DNA of 49,340 nt from Gallionella sp. Lineage in GTDB: Bacteria; Pseudomonadota; Gammaproteobacteria; Burkholderiales; Gallionellaceae. Below, one piece after another: positions 35,254-44,016 of the stretch; positions within the stretch are counted from its first letter, which is position 1; each line of letters begins with the position of its first letter. The translations under genes and the position numbers were made by a program. The stretch is taken from positions 1-49,340 of the forward strand of contig JAUSNM010000026.1 in assembly GCA_030645535.1 (NCBI GenBank), written 5' to 3'. The notes under the pieces are model-generated. The model did no database searches. It had not been told where the DNA came from and saw only the letters and a list, made by a program, of their open reading frames with translations.

Positions 35254-35676
35254 ATGCACCAACCAGAACATCTGAAAAATGTCGGCCTGAAATCCACCGT
35301 GCCGCGACTCAAGGTCTTGAGCCTGTTTGAATCCGGCCGGGGGCGCCACATGAGTGCGGAGGATGTGTACAAGCTTTTATTGGCAAGCGGTGATGACGTG
35401 GGACTGGCAACGGTTTACCGCGTGCTGACCCAGTTCGAGCAGGCCGGATTATTGGTGCGTCACTATTTTGAAGGCGGCAAATCGGTTTTTGAACTCAACC
35501 AGGGCACGCACCATGACCACATCGTTTGCCTGCAATGCGGTCATGTAGAGGAATTCTATGATGCAGCCATTGAGGCGCACCAGGAAAAAGCCGCCTCCGA
35601 GCGCGGCTTCCAAATTCGCGATCATTCGCTTTATATTTATGCCGATTGCACCAAAGAATCGTGCCCGAATAAATGA
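35254..35676 (+). CDS. fur: Ferric uptake regulator Fur
   Basis: 140 aa. N-terminal winged helix: GLKSTVPRLKVLSLFE, GDDVGLATVYRVLTQFEQAG. C-terminal metal-binding part: HHDHIVCLQCGHVEEFYD with the CxxC pair, and the terminal DCTKESCPNK with a second Cys pair. It represses iron uptake genes when Fe(II) is available. It lies head-to-head with the iron operon, with the Fur box between. Confidence 0.98.
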   Translation: MHQPEHLKNVGLKSTVPRLKVLSLFESGRGRHMSAEDVYKLLLASGDDVGLATVYRVLTQFEQAGLLVRHYFEGGKSVFELNQGTHHDHIVCLQCGHVEEFYDAAIEAHQEKAASERGFQIRDHSLYIYADCTKESCPNK

Positions 35677-35690
35677 TTCAGCAGCGAGGT

Positions 35691-35873
35691 GAAGGGTGAA
35701 GGGTGATGCCGCAGGGGCATTCCCACGAAACAACGGAGCTGAAACTCCTGTTTCTGAGTGAAATGGTGAAGGGTGAAGGGTGAAGGCTTTAAATTGTAAC
35801 AAGCTGATTAATAACGGCAATTTAAAATTATCTGACGCTCTGGCTGAATCCTGAATCCTGAATTATCAATCCT
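35691..35873. repeat. GAAGGGT and GAATCCT heptanucleotide arrays
   Basis: GAAGGGT units at 35691-35704 and 35768-35788, and GAATCCT-type units (GAATCCT twice, GAATTAT, CAATCCT) at 35846-35873 that reach over the stop (35866) of the next minus-strand gene. Between them lies a segment with no gene. Confidence 0.8.
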
Positions 35874-37389
35874 GCTTTTCCGCCTCTTCCTGCTCGATGA
35901 CGCGAAAACTGGCCAGGTCATAATCCAAACCATTTTCCTGCAATTGAGCGGGTATCATCAGATAATTCTTGCCCGCAAAACAAGTTTTCAGACTGCGCTG
36001 CATCAGAAACGTATCGGGCTGCATCAATAGCCTTACCGTTCCGTCTTCAATACCGGAATGCAACCACAGCGCAGACTGGTCATTTTCGAATCTGCCAGCC
36101 GCGCTCTGCTGTAAAGTCACTTCGGAAACCTGGTTAGCCAATGTCTCCACGCCTACTTGCAAGCGTCCCTCTGCGTCGCGCAACATACGCCGTACAATAG
36201 CCACGCCCGGTTTTTGAACAGCCGCAGTTTGTATTCCCAGCAGAGTGCCTATGCACAACCCCTCTGCTCTGCGATTCGGCAAGACGGCACAAAAACCGCT
36301 GGAACTGACATTTTCAAGCACCCACTGCATGGATGGATAGTCGACCACCGATTGTCCGCTGCAAAATCCGAGCACGTTCTCGAAGCCTGCCACCACATCG
36401 ATGACCGTACTCAGTGCCAGCCGTTTATTCTGTCGCACCGGTGGATCGATGAGATAGGTCAGGATGTGCTGCGCTGCGTCAAGCACCGATTCCGCCGCAA
36501 AAGTTCCGCCCAAATTGAGTTCCTGGGGAACAATATTTTTCTTCAGTATTTTAATCAACGCCTCCAGCCTGACCTGCATATCTGCCGGGCAGATATAGCG
36601 CATCGACGTATGCAAGGCAGCTTCCTGACTAATTCGCACCGGAGTTGACGGATGAGCCAGATCAATACCGAACAACACTTTCCCGGTCGGACGGGCACTT
36701 ATTTCGAGCGTATTGCCGTATTGGGCAATGAGGCGTTCGGCAAGGTGCATACTCTGCGGATTCAGGGAATTTATCCCGCAGGAATACCACGCCACCAATT
36801 GTCCTGCCTCACTCTTCACGGTGGTAGTGGATACCAGGGTGGGGTATAGCTTCAGGGAAACATCCAGATATTGTTGCTGCTCGGCATGCCCGCAGAGCTG
36901 CGCGAGATGATGCCAAATCCTGTCATCATAAGGGCCGTAATGAGCTGCGGCATATTTCACCTGTTCGCGCATCAAGCACACCGCACGCGCCACCATCAGA
37001 GGCAAGTGCACTTTTATCGCAGCAGCACCTTTATCAGCATTGCAACACCGGTGAATCATCGTCAGATAAGCAGTAACGGTATTGTGGTAAAAATTACCCA
37101 TCGCCTGACGCAGACGCCTTCCATGATAGGTATTCATGTCAGGCAGCGTAAAATATTCATACGCCAATTTTCTCGCATAAGGCTGAGCCGTTTCATCCAG
37201 CAGACACAACACCGGAAACTGGTCGGCCAACCTGAATTCTTCACTAAGGGCAACGGACTCAATCCAGGCCGTCAACTCTGTCACCAATTTGAATGCATCG
37301 TTCCGTGAAAGATCATTGAGCAACGCCTGAGTCCGTTTGATATCCTTCATGGGATGATCGCTTTTCTTGCCAAACAATTTCGCAAACAT
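35866..37389 (-). CDS. Hypothetical 507-aa cytoplasmic protein
   Basis: 507 aa. No signal peptide or membrane helix. I do not recognise a named domain; the C-terminal third (GFCAVLPNRRAEGLCIGTLL, GVAIVRRMLRDAEGRLQVGV) resembles PilZ-like regions of betaproteobacterial proteins, so a c-di-GMP link is conceivable. The N-terminal half is helical (FKLVTELTAWIESVALSEEF). The gene stands alone, divergent from aat with 103 bp between starts. Its last codons (EKQD) are partly repeat-derived. Confidence 0.75.
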   Translation of the reverse strand: MFAKLFGKKSDHPMKDIKRTQALLNDLSRNDAFKLVTELTAWIESVALSEEFRLADQFPVLCLLDETAQPYARKLAYEYFTLPDMNTYHGRRLRQAMGNFYHNTVTAYLTMIHRCCNADKGAAAIKVHLPLMVARAVCLMREQVKYAAAHYGPYDDRIWHHLAQLCGHAEQQQYLDVSLKLYPTLVSTTTVKSEAGQLVAWYSCGINSLNPQSMHLAERLIAQYGNTLEISARPTGKVLFGIDLAHPSTPVRISQEAALHTSMRYICPADMQVRLEALIKILKKNIVPQELNLGGTFAAESVLDAAQHILTYLIDPPVRQNKRLALSTVIDVVAGFENVLGFCSGQSVVDYPSMQWVLENVSSSGFCAVLPNRRAEGLCIGTLLGIQTAAVQKPGVAIVRRMLRDAEGRLQVGVETLANQVSEVTLQQSAAGRFENDQSALWLHSGIEDGTVRLLMQPDTFLMQRSLKTCFAGKNYLMIPAQLQENGLDYDLASFRVIEQEEAEKQD

Positions 37390-37492
37390 TCTCTAGCCTT
37401 TGCCTGATTTACTTGATCCGAACTGTGTGACTATCATCAACCCGTGGCAATATAACCACATATACACTCATTATGTACATTCCTGGCAACCT

Positions 37493-38182
37493 ATGATTCC
37501 CTGGCTAACCGATAACGCACCATTCCCGCCAGTCACTCAGGCCTTGCGCGAACCCAACGGCCTGTTGGCAGCAGGCGGCGATCTGAGCAGCGCACGTTTG
37601 CTGGAGGCATATCGTCACGGTATTTTTCCATGGTTCAGCCCAGGCGATCCTGTGCTGTGGTGGAGTCCTGATCCACGCATGGTACTGATCCCGGATGAAT
37701 TCAAGTTATCCGACTCGCTCGCCAAAATTTTGCGCAACGGCGCTTTTGAAGTACGCACCGACACCGCCTTCGAACAGGTCATGCGCGCCTGCGCAGCACC
37801 ACGCGGGGAACAGCCGGGCACCTGGATAGATGAGCAGATGATTGCGGCATATTGTGCGCTGCACCAATCGGGCTATGCCCACTCGGTTGAAACCTGGCTG
37901 GATGGCAAGCTGGTAGGTGGCTTGTATTGCGTTGCCATCGGCCAGATGTGCTATGGCGAATCCATGTTCAGTCTGGTTTCCAACGCCTCGAAAATTGCAC
38001 TGGCACATTTGACCCGACAAATGCGACACTGGCAATCAGGCTCATCGACCTTGATGATAGACTGTCAGATGTATACGCCACACTTGGCCTCATTGGGTGC
38101 CAGACTAATTCCGCGCGAAGAATTTATTGGCCGGCTCGAAGAATTGGTAGAGAAGAATGGACAATTGATAATTGATAATTAA
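37493..38182 (+). CDS. aat: Leucyl/phenylalanyl-tRNA--protein transferase
   Basis: 229 aa from the ATG at 37493 (MIPWL); the longer frame to 37400 adds residues not in the family. Aat adds Leu or Phe to N-terminal Arg/Lys, marking proteins for ClpAP. Motifs: [67 protein letters not shown]. The last six residues (GQLIIDN region) and stop are encoded by an ATTGATA array, so the natural tail may have been replaced. It is followed by bpt. Confidence 0.96.
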   Translation: MIPWLTDNAPFPPVTQALREPNGLLAAGGDLSSARLLEAYRHGIFPWFSPGDPVLWWSPDPRMVLIPDEFKLSDSLAKILRNGAFEVRTDTAFEQVMRACAAPRGEQPGTWIDEQMIAAYCALHQSGYAHSVETWLDGKLVGGLYCVAIGQMCYGESMFSLVSNASKIALAHLTRQMRHWQSGSSTLMIDCQMYTPHLASLGARLIPREEFIGRLEELVEKNGQLIIDN

Positions 38183-38261
38183 AAATTGAAAATTGAAAAT
38201 TGAAAATTGAAAATCACTACAATAAACGATTCTGAATCCTGAATCCCGAATCCCCGATCCT
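38164..38261. repeat. ATTGAAA and GAATCCC heptanucleotide arrays
   Basis: Seven units at 38164-38212 (ATTGATA twice, ATTAAAA, ATTGAAA four times) covering the aat stop, then four units at 38234-38261 (GAATCCT, GAATCCC twice, CGATCCT), ending 8 bp before the bpt start. Confidence 0.88.
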
Positions 38262-38269
38262 GATTTTAA

Positions 38270-38995
38270 ATGAGTTCACTCAACGACATACCGATCTCCG
38301 CGCTGCATTTTTACCTGACCGCACCCTATCCGTGCAGCTATTTGCCCGACTTGCAGGCGCGCTCACAGGTCGCCACGCCCAGTGTCCTGATCAACACGCC
38401 GCTCTATTCTCAACTGGTTCGGCACGGCTTCAGGCGCAGCAGCACCTACATCTACCGGCCGCGCTGCGACGATTGTTGCGCTTGTGTGCAAATGCGCGTG
38501 AGGGCTGCGCAATTCACACCGAACCGGTCACAACGCCGTGCCTGGGCGCAACATTTGCAACTGGAAGCCACCCTGCACCCGTTGCAGGACAAAGCTGAAT
38601 ATTACGATCTGTATCAGCGCTATCAGCGTGCGCGCCACCCGGATGGAGGCATGGACAATGACGATCGCGATGCCTATAAAACTTTTCTTTTGCAAAGCCA
38701 TATCGATACACTGCTGGTAGAATTCCGCGATGAAGGCATATTGCGCATGGTCAGCGTGATCGATCTGCTGGGCGACGGACTGTCCTCGGTGTACACTTTT
38801 TTTGAGCCTGATTTACCGCGCGCAAGATTCGGGGTTTACAACGTGCTGTGGCAAATCGAACTATGCCGCAAGCTCGGTCTGGATTATGTCTATCTGGGTT
38901 ACTGGATTAAGAATAGCCGCAAAATGTCATATAAAACCCAATACCAGCCGGCAGAAGGTTTACAAAATGGCCTGTGGCAGGCGCTACCTGCCTGA
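38270..38995 (+). CDS. bpt: Aspartate/glutamate leucyltransferase
   Basis: 241 aa. Bpt transfers Leu to N-terminal Asp/Glu, the second branch of the bacterial N-degron pathway. Motifs: [40 protein letters not shown] (cysteine cluster), [14 protein letters not shown] and [20 protein letters not shown]. The gene begins with ATG just after the repeat array, without a clear Shine-Dalgarno. aat and bpt side by side are typical of betaproteobacteria. Confidence 0.96.
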   Translation: MSSLNDIPISALHFYLTAPYPCSYLPDLQARSQVATPSVLINTPLYSQLVRHGFRRSSTYIYRPRCDDCCACVQMRVRAAQFTPNRSQRRAWAQHLQLEATLHPLQDKAEYYDLYQRYQRARHPDGGMDNDDRDAYKTFLLQSHIDTLLVEFRDEGILRMVSVIDLLGDGLSSVYTFFEPDLPRARFGVYNVLWQIELCRKLGLDYVYLGYWIKNSRKMSYKTQYQPAEGLQNGLWQALPA

Positions 38996-39073
38996 TAATT
39001 GATAATCAAAATTATTCCATACAAATTTCAATAACATCAAAATGTTATACGAGAAGTTAAACAGAAAGAGCAC

Positions 39074-39967
39074 ATGAAGACACGTCTGGGAATTTTTATT
39101 GCAACGCTGCTGCTGATGCCGCTGGCAGGTCTTTTTTTGAGCGGTGCCCAATGGAGCGATCTCGTTAGCACATCGTCTGCGAGTGATGACGCCATTCCAG
39201 CGACGCTGCGAACCAGCATAATGCTGCTGGTCTACGTGCTGCTCATCAATCTATTTATCAAACGCCTCACCGGCAACAGCCCGTTCAGCGCTCAGAAAAA
39301 CTATTTCATAGGCGTGAGCATCGCCAGTGTCGTGCTGTGCGGGCTGCTCAGTTACCTGAATCTGTTTGTGGCAAGCTGGACGGTACAACAAGACAATTCG
39401 CTGATAGTGCAGATCTTGCTCTACACCCCGTTGTTCGCGCTGTTAGCCCCCGCCGTACTGGTCACCCGAGCTCTGCTGGGCAGTTTCCCCGGCCTGCTAA
39501 AATCTCTCACCTTTCGTGTCACGTTCCCGGCTACCGGCGGTGAGACCTTGGCGCGCATTCTCATAGCCACAGCGGTATTCGGCTTATCAGGCGGAGCCGC
39601 ATGGCCGGCCAAATTATTCTGGTTGCTGTGGGCTTCACCGCTCCTGCTGCTGGTTGCTCTGCAATTTTTATGGCATGAAAGCTCGATATTCGCAAGAGTG
39701 AAATCGGGAGACTGGGGTCGCATCGTATGCACGGCGCTGTCAGGCATCGTTGTCGGCAACCTCGCCGTCATCAGTTATCAGGCAAATGCCAGCCTGGACA
39801 TTAATCTGCCTAATATATGGGTGGCACAAGCAGGCCTTGCCCTGTTCGGCCTGACGTGCCTGCAACTTTCCGACGTGATTGCGGAAATCTGGCGCGGCAA
39901 GTCGCGCACTGCAATGTTTCAACAGAAGAAAAAATTCCCTGTCCCAGTCGTCGTCAAGAAAAGTTAA
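39074..39967 (+). CDS. Hypothetical polytopic membrane protein
   Basis: 297 aa with about seven membrane helices (LGIFIATLLLMPLAGLFLSG, IMLLVYVLLINLFI, FIGVSIASVVLCGLLSYL, and four later). No family recognised. The N-terminal hydrophobic stretch is a signal anchor, and the C-terminus is Lys-rich (FQQKKKFPVPVVVKKS). It follows bpt by 78 bp on the same strand and precedes pyrD. A heptanucleotide array separates it from pyrD. Confidence 0.75.
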   Translation: MKTRLGIFIATLLLMPLAGLFLSGAQWSDLVSTSSASDDAIPATLRTSIMLLVYVLLINLFIKRLTGNSPFSAQKNYFIGVSIASVVLCGLLSYLNLFVASWTVQQDNSLIVQILLYTPLFALLAPAVLVTRALLGSFPGLLKSLTFRVTFPATGGETLARILIATAVFGLSGGAAWPAKLFWLLWASPLLLLVALQFLWHESSIFARVKSGDWGRIVCTALSGIVVGNLAVISYQANASLDINLPNIWVAQAGLALFGLTCLQLSDVIAEIWRGKSRTAMFQQKKKFPVPVVVKKS

Positions 39968-39979
39968 CAAGCAGGCGTA

Positions 39980-40021
39980 AGTCGCTAGTCGCTAGTCGCT
40001 AGTCGCTAGTCGCTAGTCGCT
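39980..40021. repeat. AGTCGCT heptanucleotide array
   Basis: Six perfect AGTCGCT units, the most uniform array in the window, 12 bp after the membrane-protein stop. Perfect identity suggests a recent expansion. Confidence 0.95.
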
Positions 40022-40059
40022 AGTCAAAAAATTAAATCTCAGCTCATGAAAGTTTAACC

Positions 40060-41076
40060 ATGTATTCTTTGCTCCGCCCGGCCATCTTCCAGCTCGATCC
40101 GGAAACGGCTCACCATCTCACCTTAAATGGTCTGCAAGCCGCGTACTCATCAGGTTTGAGCGGCCTGCTAAAACCTTCCATACCGGATGATCCGCGTAAC
40201 GTAATGGGACTGTCTTTCCCCAATCCTGTCGGACTTGCTGCGGGGCTGGACAAGAACGGTGACTGCATCAACGGTCTTGCCGCACTCGGCTTTGGCTTCA
40301 TCGAAATCGGCACCATCACGCCACTGCCACAACCCGGCAACCCCAGGCCGCGCCTGTTCCGCCTGCCAGAGGCAAGCGCCATCATCAATCGCATGGGCTT
40401 CAACAACGACGGCGTGGACGCGCTGATAGCGAACGTGCAACGTGCGAACTACCGGGGTATTCTGGGCATCAATATCGGCAAAAATGCTGCGACACCGATC
40501 GAAAACGCCGCCAGCGACTACCTGATCTGTTTGCGAAAAGTGTATGCACACGCCAGTTATATCACCGTCAACATCTCATCTCCCAACACCAAAAATCTGC
40601 GCCAGTTACAGGATGAAGCGGCGCTGGACGACTTACTCGCGCAGTTAAAAGCAGAACAACGAAAGCTGGCCGACCTGCATGGCAAATATGTGCCCATCAC
40701 CCTGAAGATCGCACCGGACATGGAAGGCGAACAAATCACACAAATATCCCGCCTGTTGATGCAACATCACATCGACGGCGTGATCGCCACCAACACCACA
40801 CTGTCGCGCGAAGGGGTTGAAAACCTGCCGCATGGCAATGAGACCGGTGGTCTGTCCGGCGCGCCGGTGAAGGACAAATCAACTTATGTGATCCGCCAGC
40901 TAGCCGCCGAACTGCAAGGCGCGCTGCCGATCATCGGCGTGGGCGGCATATTGAGCGGCGCGGATGCCGCCGAGAAAATTGCGGCAGGCGCAGCCCTGGT
41001 GCAAATCTACAGCGGCCTGATTTATAAAGGCCCGGCGCTGATTAGCGACTGCCGTGCTGCGATACGTTCAATGTAA
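40060..41076 (+). CDS. pyrD: Dihydroorotate dehydrogenase (quinone)
   Basis: 338 aa. Class 2 enzyme, inner-membrane associated, passing electrons to quinone in pyrimidine synthesis. Motifs: the N-terminal helix region [76 protein letters not shown] and [20 protein letters not shown]. Standard length, followed by a terminator. Confidence 0.98.
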   Translation: MYSLLRPAIFQLDPETAHHLTLNGLQAAYSSGLSGLLKPSIPDDPRNVMGLSFPNPVGLAAGLDKNGDCINGLAALGFGFIEIGTITPLPQPGNPRPRLFRLPEASAIINRMGFNNDGVDALIANVQRANYRGILGINIGKNAATPIENAASDYLICLRKVYAHASYITVNISSPNTKNLRQLQDEAALDDLLAQLKAEQRKLADLHGKYVPITLKIAPDMEGEQITQISRLLMQHHIDGVIATNTTLSREGVENLPHGNETGGLSGAPVKDKSTYVIRQLAAELQGALPIIGVGGILSGADAAEKIAAGAALVQIYSGLIYKGPALISDCRAAIRSM

Positions 41077-41083
41077 ATTGAAG

Positions 41084-41113
41084 CCTGTCCGACACACGCG
41101 GGCAGGTGTTTTT
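41084..41113 (+). terminator. Intrinsic terminator of pyrD
   Basis: CCTGTCCG (41084-41091) and CGGGCAGG (41099-41106), an 8-bp stem with one G-U pair and a 7-nt loop, followed by TGTTTTT. Confidence 0.85.
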
Positions 41114-41152
41114 CAGCAGACCTTAGAAAACGCCGCAGAGCCAAATGGATGA

Positions 41153-41800
41153 TTACAAATCATCAGGGGAATCGACCAGTTGATGGCGGATAGCATAATG
41201 AATCAATTCCGCACTGCTGGTCATTTTCATCTTTTGCAAAATTCGCGTTTTATGCGTACTGACCGTTTTTATGCTCAATGACAGCTCATCGGCAATGCCG
41301 CCGATCGGATCGCCTGAAACGATCATCTTGAAAATCTGAAATTCCCGGTCGGAGAGCAGCGTATGGGGCGCGGCCTCGTGATTGCCACCCAATTCAAGCG
41401 CCAGCCGTTCCGCTACGCCTGAACTGATGAATACCCCGCCGCCAGCCACTTTACGAATCGCTGCAACCAGTTGATCCGTCGCAGTTTCTTTGGTCAGATA
41501 TCCGCGTGCTCCGGCTTTCAGCGCGCGAACCGCATATTGCTCTTCCTTGTGCATACTGAGCACCAGTATCGCCAATTTCGGCATAGAGGCTTTGACCATT
41601 TTAATCAGCTCAATCCCGCTCCGGCCGGGCATGGACATATCCATCAACAGCACATCAAACGGCTGCTCGCGTATTTGTGCAAGCGCTTCCAGGCCATTGG
41701 CCGCCTCCCCCGCGACGTTGAAGTCGACAGGCTCGGACAGCAATTGCTTCAAGCCGCTCCGGACGATGGCATGGTCATCCGCAATCAGTATCCGGATCAT
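41153..41800 (-). CDS. NarL/FixJ-family response regulator
   Basis: 215 aa. Receiver with RILIADDHAIVRSG, phospho-Asp in DVLLMDMSMPGRSG, Lys in GYLTKETA; C-terminal LuxR-type HTH (LSDREFQIFKMIVSGDPIGG ... SIKTVSTHKTRILQKM). It is a DNA-binding partner for the HisKA_3 kinase at 42060-43565 (such kinases pair with NarL-type regulators). A repeat element separates the two genes, unlike the tight spacing upstream. Confidence 0.95.
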   Translation of the reverse strand: MIRILIADDHAIVRSGLKQLLSEPVDFNVAGEAANGLEALAQIREQPFDVLLMDMSMPGRSGIELIKMVKASMPKLAILVLSMHKEEQYAVRALKAGARGYLTKETATDQLVAAIRKVAGGGVFISSGVAERLALELGGNHEAAPHTLLSDREFQIFKMIVSGDPIGGIADELSLSIKTVSTHKTRILQKMKMTSSAELIHYAIRHQLVDSPDDL

Positions 41801-41818
41801 CCTAAAAACCTTTTTTTA

Positions 41819-42041
41819 TCCACGAAAAGCACGAAAGACACCAAATAAATAAAAATCTTATTTATGGACAGTAACTCACCCGCAAGGTGAAGATCGAAAT
41901 CGCGGCAGCTATTTAATTTTTGGCGAACTTTGCGAGTTGATGCATATAGGGCATCATCCCTGCTTACCCAATTTCGTGTTTTTTGCGAGCTTTCGCTTCG
42001 CAGCGAAATGCCTGCTAACCCAATTTCGTGTATTTCGTGGA
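41819..42041. repeat. Inverted-arm element C with two hairpin cores
   Basis: Arms 41819-41836 and 42024-42041 match in 16 of 18 positions (TCCACGAAAAGCACGAAA type). The inside holds two core modules in tandem: GCGAGTT, hairpin GATGC-N7-GCATC (41939-41955), ATCCCTGCTTACCC; then GCGAGC, hairpin TTTCGCT-TCGC-AGCGAAA (41991-42008) and TGCCTGCTAACCC. It lies between a kinase and its likely regulator. Confidence 0.8.
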
Positions 42042-42059
42042 CAAATGATTTTTCTAGGA

Positions 42060-43565
42060 TCATTGCAATTCTCCGGAAAAATCGGCTGACCCGGTTGGAA
42101 TGACAACCTCCACGGTAGTACCCTCCCCCGGAATACTCGACAAGCTCAACGTCCCGCCCAGACCGTGAGCGCGTTCGCGCATCCCGATAACACCGTAGGA
42201 ATCACGTTTCCTGTCATCGGCAGCTGATATGCCTTGCCCGTCATCTGACACAAGCAGCGACAGACTGCCATCCTGACATTTCAGCGAGATCAGCACCTGT
42301 TTTGCATCCGCGTGGCGGGTAATATTGGTCAGGCATTCCTGCACAATCCGAAATGCGGCGGTAGCAACTTCCGGGCGCAAATTATCATCCCACGGCTCCC
42401 GGCTCATCACCAGCCGAATACCGCCCCCCGTCCGCTCAGCAAACTGTTCGGTCAGCCATTCAACTGCCGCCGCCAGCCCCAGGTCATCCAGCATCACAGG
42501 TCGCAAATCCGCAGCCGTCCTGCGCATCGCATCCAATGTCTCGTCGATCAGCTTGTTCAGGTCATCTGCCTTCTGCAGTACCTCCGGCTGCTCTTTGGGC
42601 AGTTGGTTTATCAGCCAGCCTGCATCCAATTTGATCCCCGTCAGCATTTGCCCCAGTTCATCGTGCAACTCCCGCGCAATCCGCGTTCGCTCTTCTTCGC
42701 GCACGGTTTGTAAATGGGTCGTCAGTTCGCGCAGCTGTTTGCTCGATTCGAGCAAATCCCACTCGGCCTGCTTGCGCTGGCTGATATCCTGAAAGGCGAT
42801 CACGGAAGCTACGGCCTTGTCACCCTCCATGATCGGAGTAGCGACAAAGGACACCGGCATCGGCGAACCGTCCTTGCGCCAAAAAACATCATCTTCCGTC
42901 CTGCACACGCCGCCGCCCGTCAACATCCCAAGCCCACCGCAGGCAGATTCCGGCAAAGGCGTGCCATCCTGATTCAGCGAATGAATAATCCGGTGCACTT
43001 CCAGGCCGGACAACTCGCACGCTGTCCATCCCAGCAAGCGCTCAGCCTCCGGGTTCATGAAAATGAGCCTCCTGCAATCATCCAGGACAAGCACACCTTC
43101 GCCAAGAGCCGATGTAATGCCATGCAACAGTTTTTCGTTCGCCCGTAGCGCGTCCAGTGCTTGACGATGTTCCCGCCGCACGGTCGCATCCTGCAATTCG
43201 CGTACGATTACCGGGACCAGCCGTGCGAGCTTGTCTTTCATGACAAAGTCACTGGCCCCCTCTTTCATCAGGGCGACAGCGCTTTCTTCGCCGATGCAGC
43301 CGGACACGATGACAAAAGGAATGTCTGCATCCGCATCGCGCAGCACCGTCAAGGCGGCGCGGGCACTGAATCCGGGCAGATTAAAGTCGGAAATCACGAT
43401 ATCCCAATTTCCGCCCGGAAGCGCATCGCGCATCGCGGCCTCCGTCTCCACTCGTTTGCAGACGACGTCAAAACCGCCCTCATTCAATTCGAGCAAGACA
43501 AGATCGGCATCATCCTGGGAGTCTTCAACCAGCAGGACGCGCAATAATTTACATGGGAAAGTCAT
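42060..43565 (-). CDS. REC-PAS-HisKA_3 histidine kinase
   Basis: 501 aa from the ATG at 43565, which overlaps the REC gene stop (ATGA); a longer frame reaches 43604. N-terminal receiver (VLLVEDSQDDADLVLLELNE, Asp in VISDFNLPG), a PAS domain (about 150-270, VLVLDDCRRLIFMNPEAERL), then HisKA_3 with the phospho-His in ARELHDELGQMLTGIKLDAG and an ATPase ending SYGVIGMRERAHGLGGTL. It should phosphorylate the NarL-type regulator. The receiver at its N-terminus may take phosphate from the CHASE kinase or be a switch. Confidence 0.95.
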   Translation of the reverse strand: MTFPCKLLRVLLVEDSQDDADLVLLELNEGGFDVVCKRVETEAAMRDALPGGNWDIVISDFNLPGFSARAALTVLRDADADIPFVIVSGCIGEESAVALMKEGASDFVMKDKLARLVPVIVRELQDATVRREHRQALDALRANEKLLHGITSALGEGVLVLDDCRRLIFMNPEAERLLGWTACELSGLEVHRIIHSLNQDGTPLPESACGGLGMLTGGGVCRTEDDVFWRKDGSPMPVSFVATPIMEGDKAVASVIAFQDISQRKQAEWDLLESSKQLRELTTHLQTVREEERTRIARELHDELGQMLTGIKLDAGWLINQLPKEQPEVLQKADDLNKLIDETLDAMRRTAADLRPVMLDDLGLAAAVEWLTEQFAERTGGGIRLVMSREPWDDNLRPEVATAAFRIVQECLTNITRHADAKQVLISLKCQDGSLSLLVSDDGQGISAADDRKRDSYGVIGMRERAHGLGGTLSLSSIPGEGTTVEVVIPTGSADFSGELQ

Positions 43566-44008
43566 TGGTGCGATGTGGTCACCGTTTGATTTAACACCAG
43601 CCAATACAGCCCGAGCTGTTGTACGACCTCGGTGAACTGGAGGTAATCCACCGGCTTCTGGATATAGCTGTTGGCGCCGAGTTCATAACTCTCGACAATA
43701 TCCTTCTCCTCCTTGCTGGAAGTCAGCACAACCACGGGCAGCAGCTTTGTCCTCTCATCGGCGCGCACACGGTACAACACCTCCAGACCATCCAGCTTTG
43801 GCAGTTTCATGTCGAGCAGAATCACCTGCGGCACCTCACTGGCATCACGATCAGCATACGCACCCGTTAAAAACAGGTAGTCCAGCGCTTCCTGCCCATC
43901 CCGCACGACGACCAGCTTGTTGGCAACCCTGCATTCCTCAAAAGCCAGCCGGGTCAACTCTTCGTCATCCGGATTGTCTTCCACCAATAAAATGACTTTC
44001 TTTTCCAT
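43562..44008 (-). CDS. Single-domain response regulator (REC only)
   Basis: 148 aa from the ATG at 44008 (MEKKVILLVEDN). Acidic pocket VEDNPDDEELT, phospho-Asp in VILLDMKLPKLDG, Lys in SYIQKPVDY; no output domain. It resembles the Rcp1/CheY-like partners of phytochrome-type kinases, fitting the HisKA of the upstream kinase, which ends 8 bp before. It is coupled to the hybrid kinase by an ATGA overlap, so it may relay phosphate between the two. Confidence 0.93.
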   Translation of the reverse strand: MEKKVILLVEDNPDDEELTRLAFEECRVANKLVVVRDGQEALDYLFLTGAYADRDASEVPQVILLDMKLPKLDGLEVLYRVRADERTKLLPVVVLTSSKEEKDIVESYELGANSYIQKPVDYLQFTEVVQQLGLYWLVLNQTVTTSHQ

Positions 44009-44016
44009 TTTTCTCT

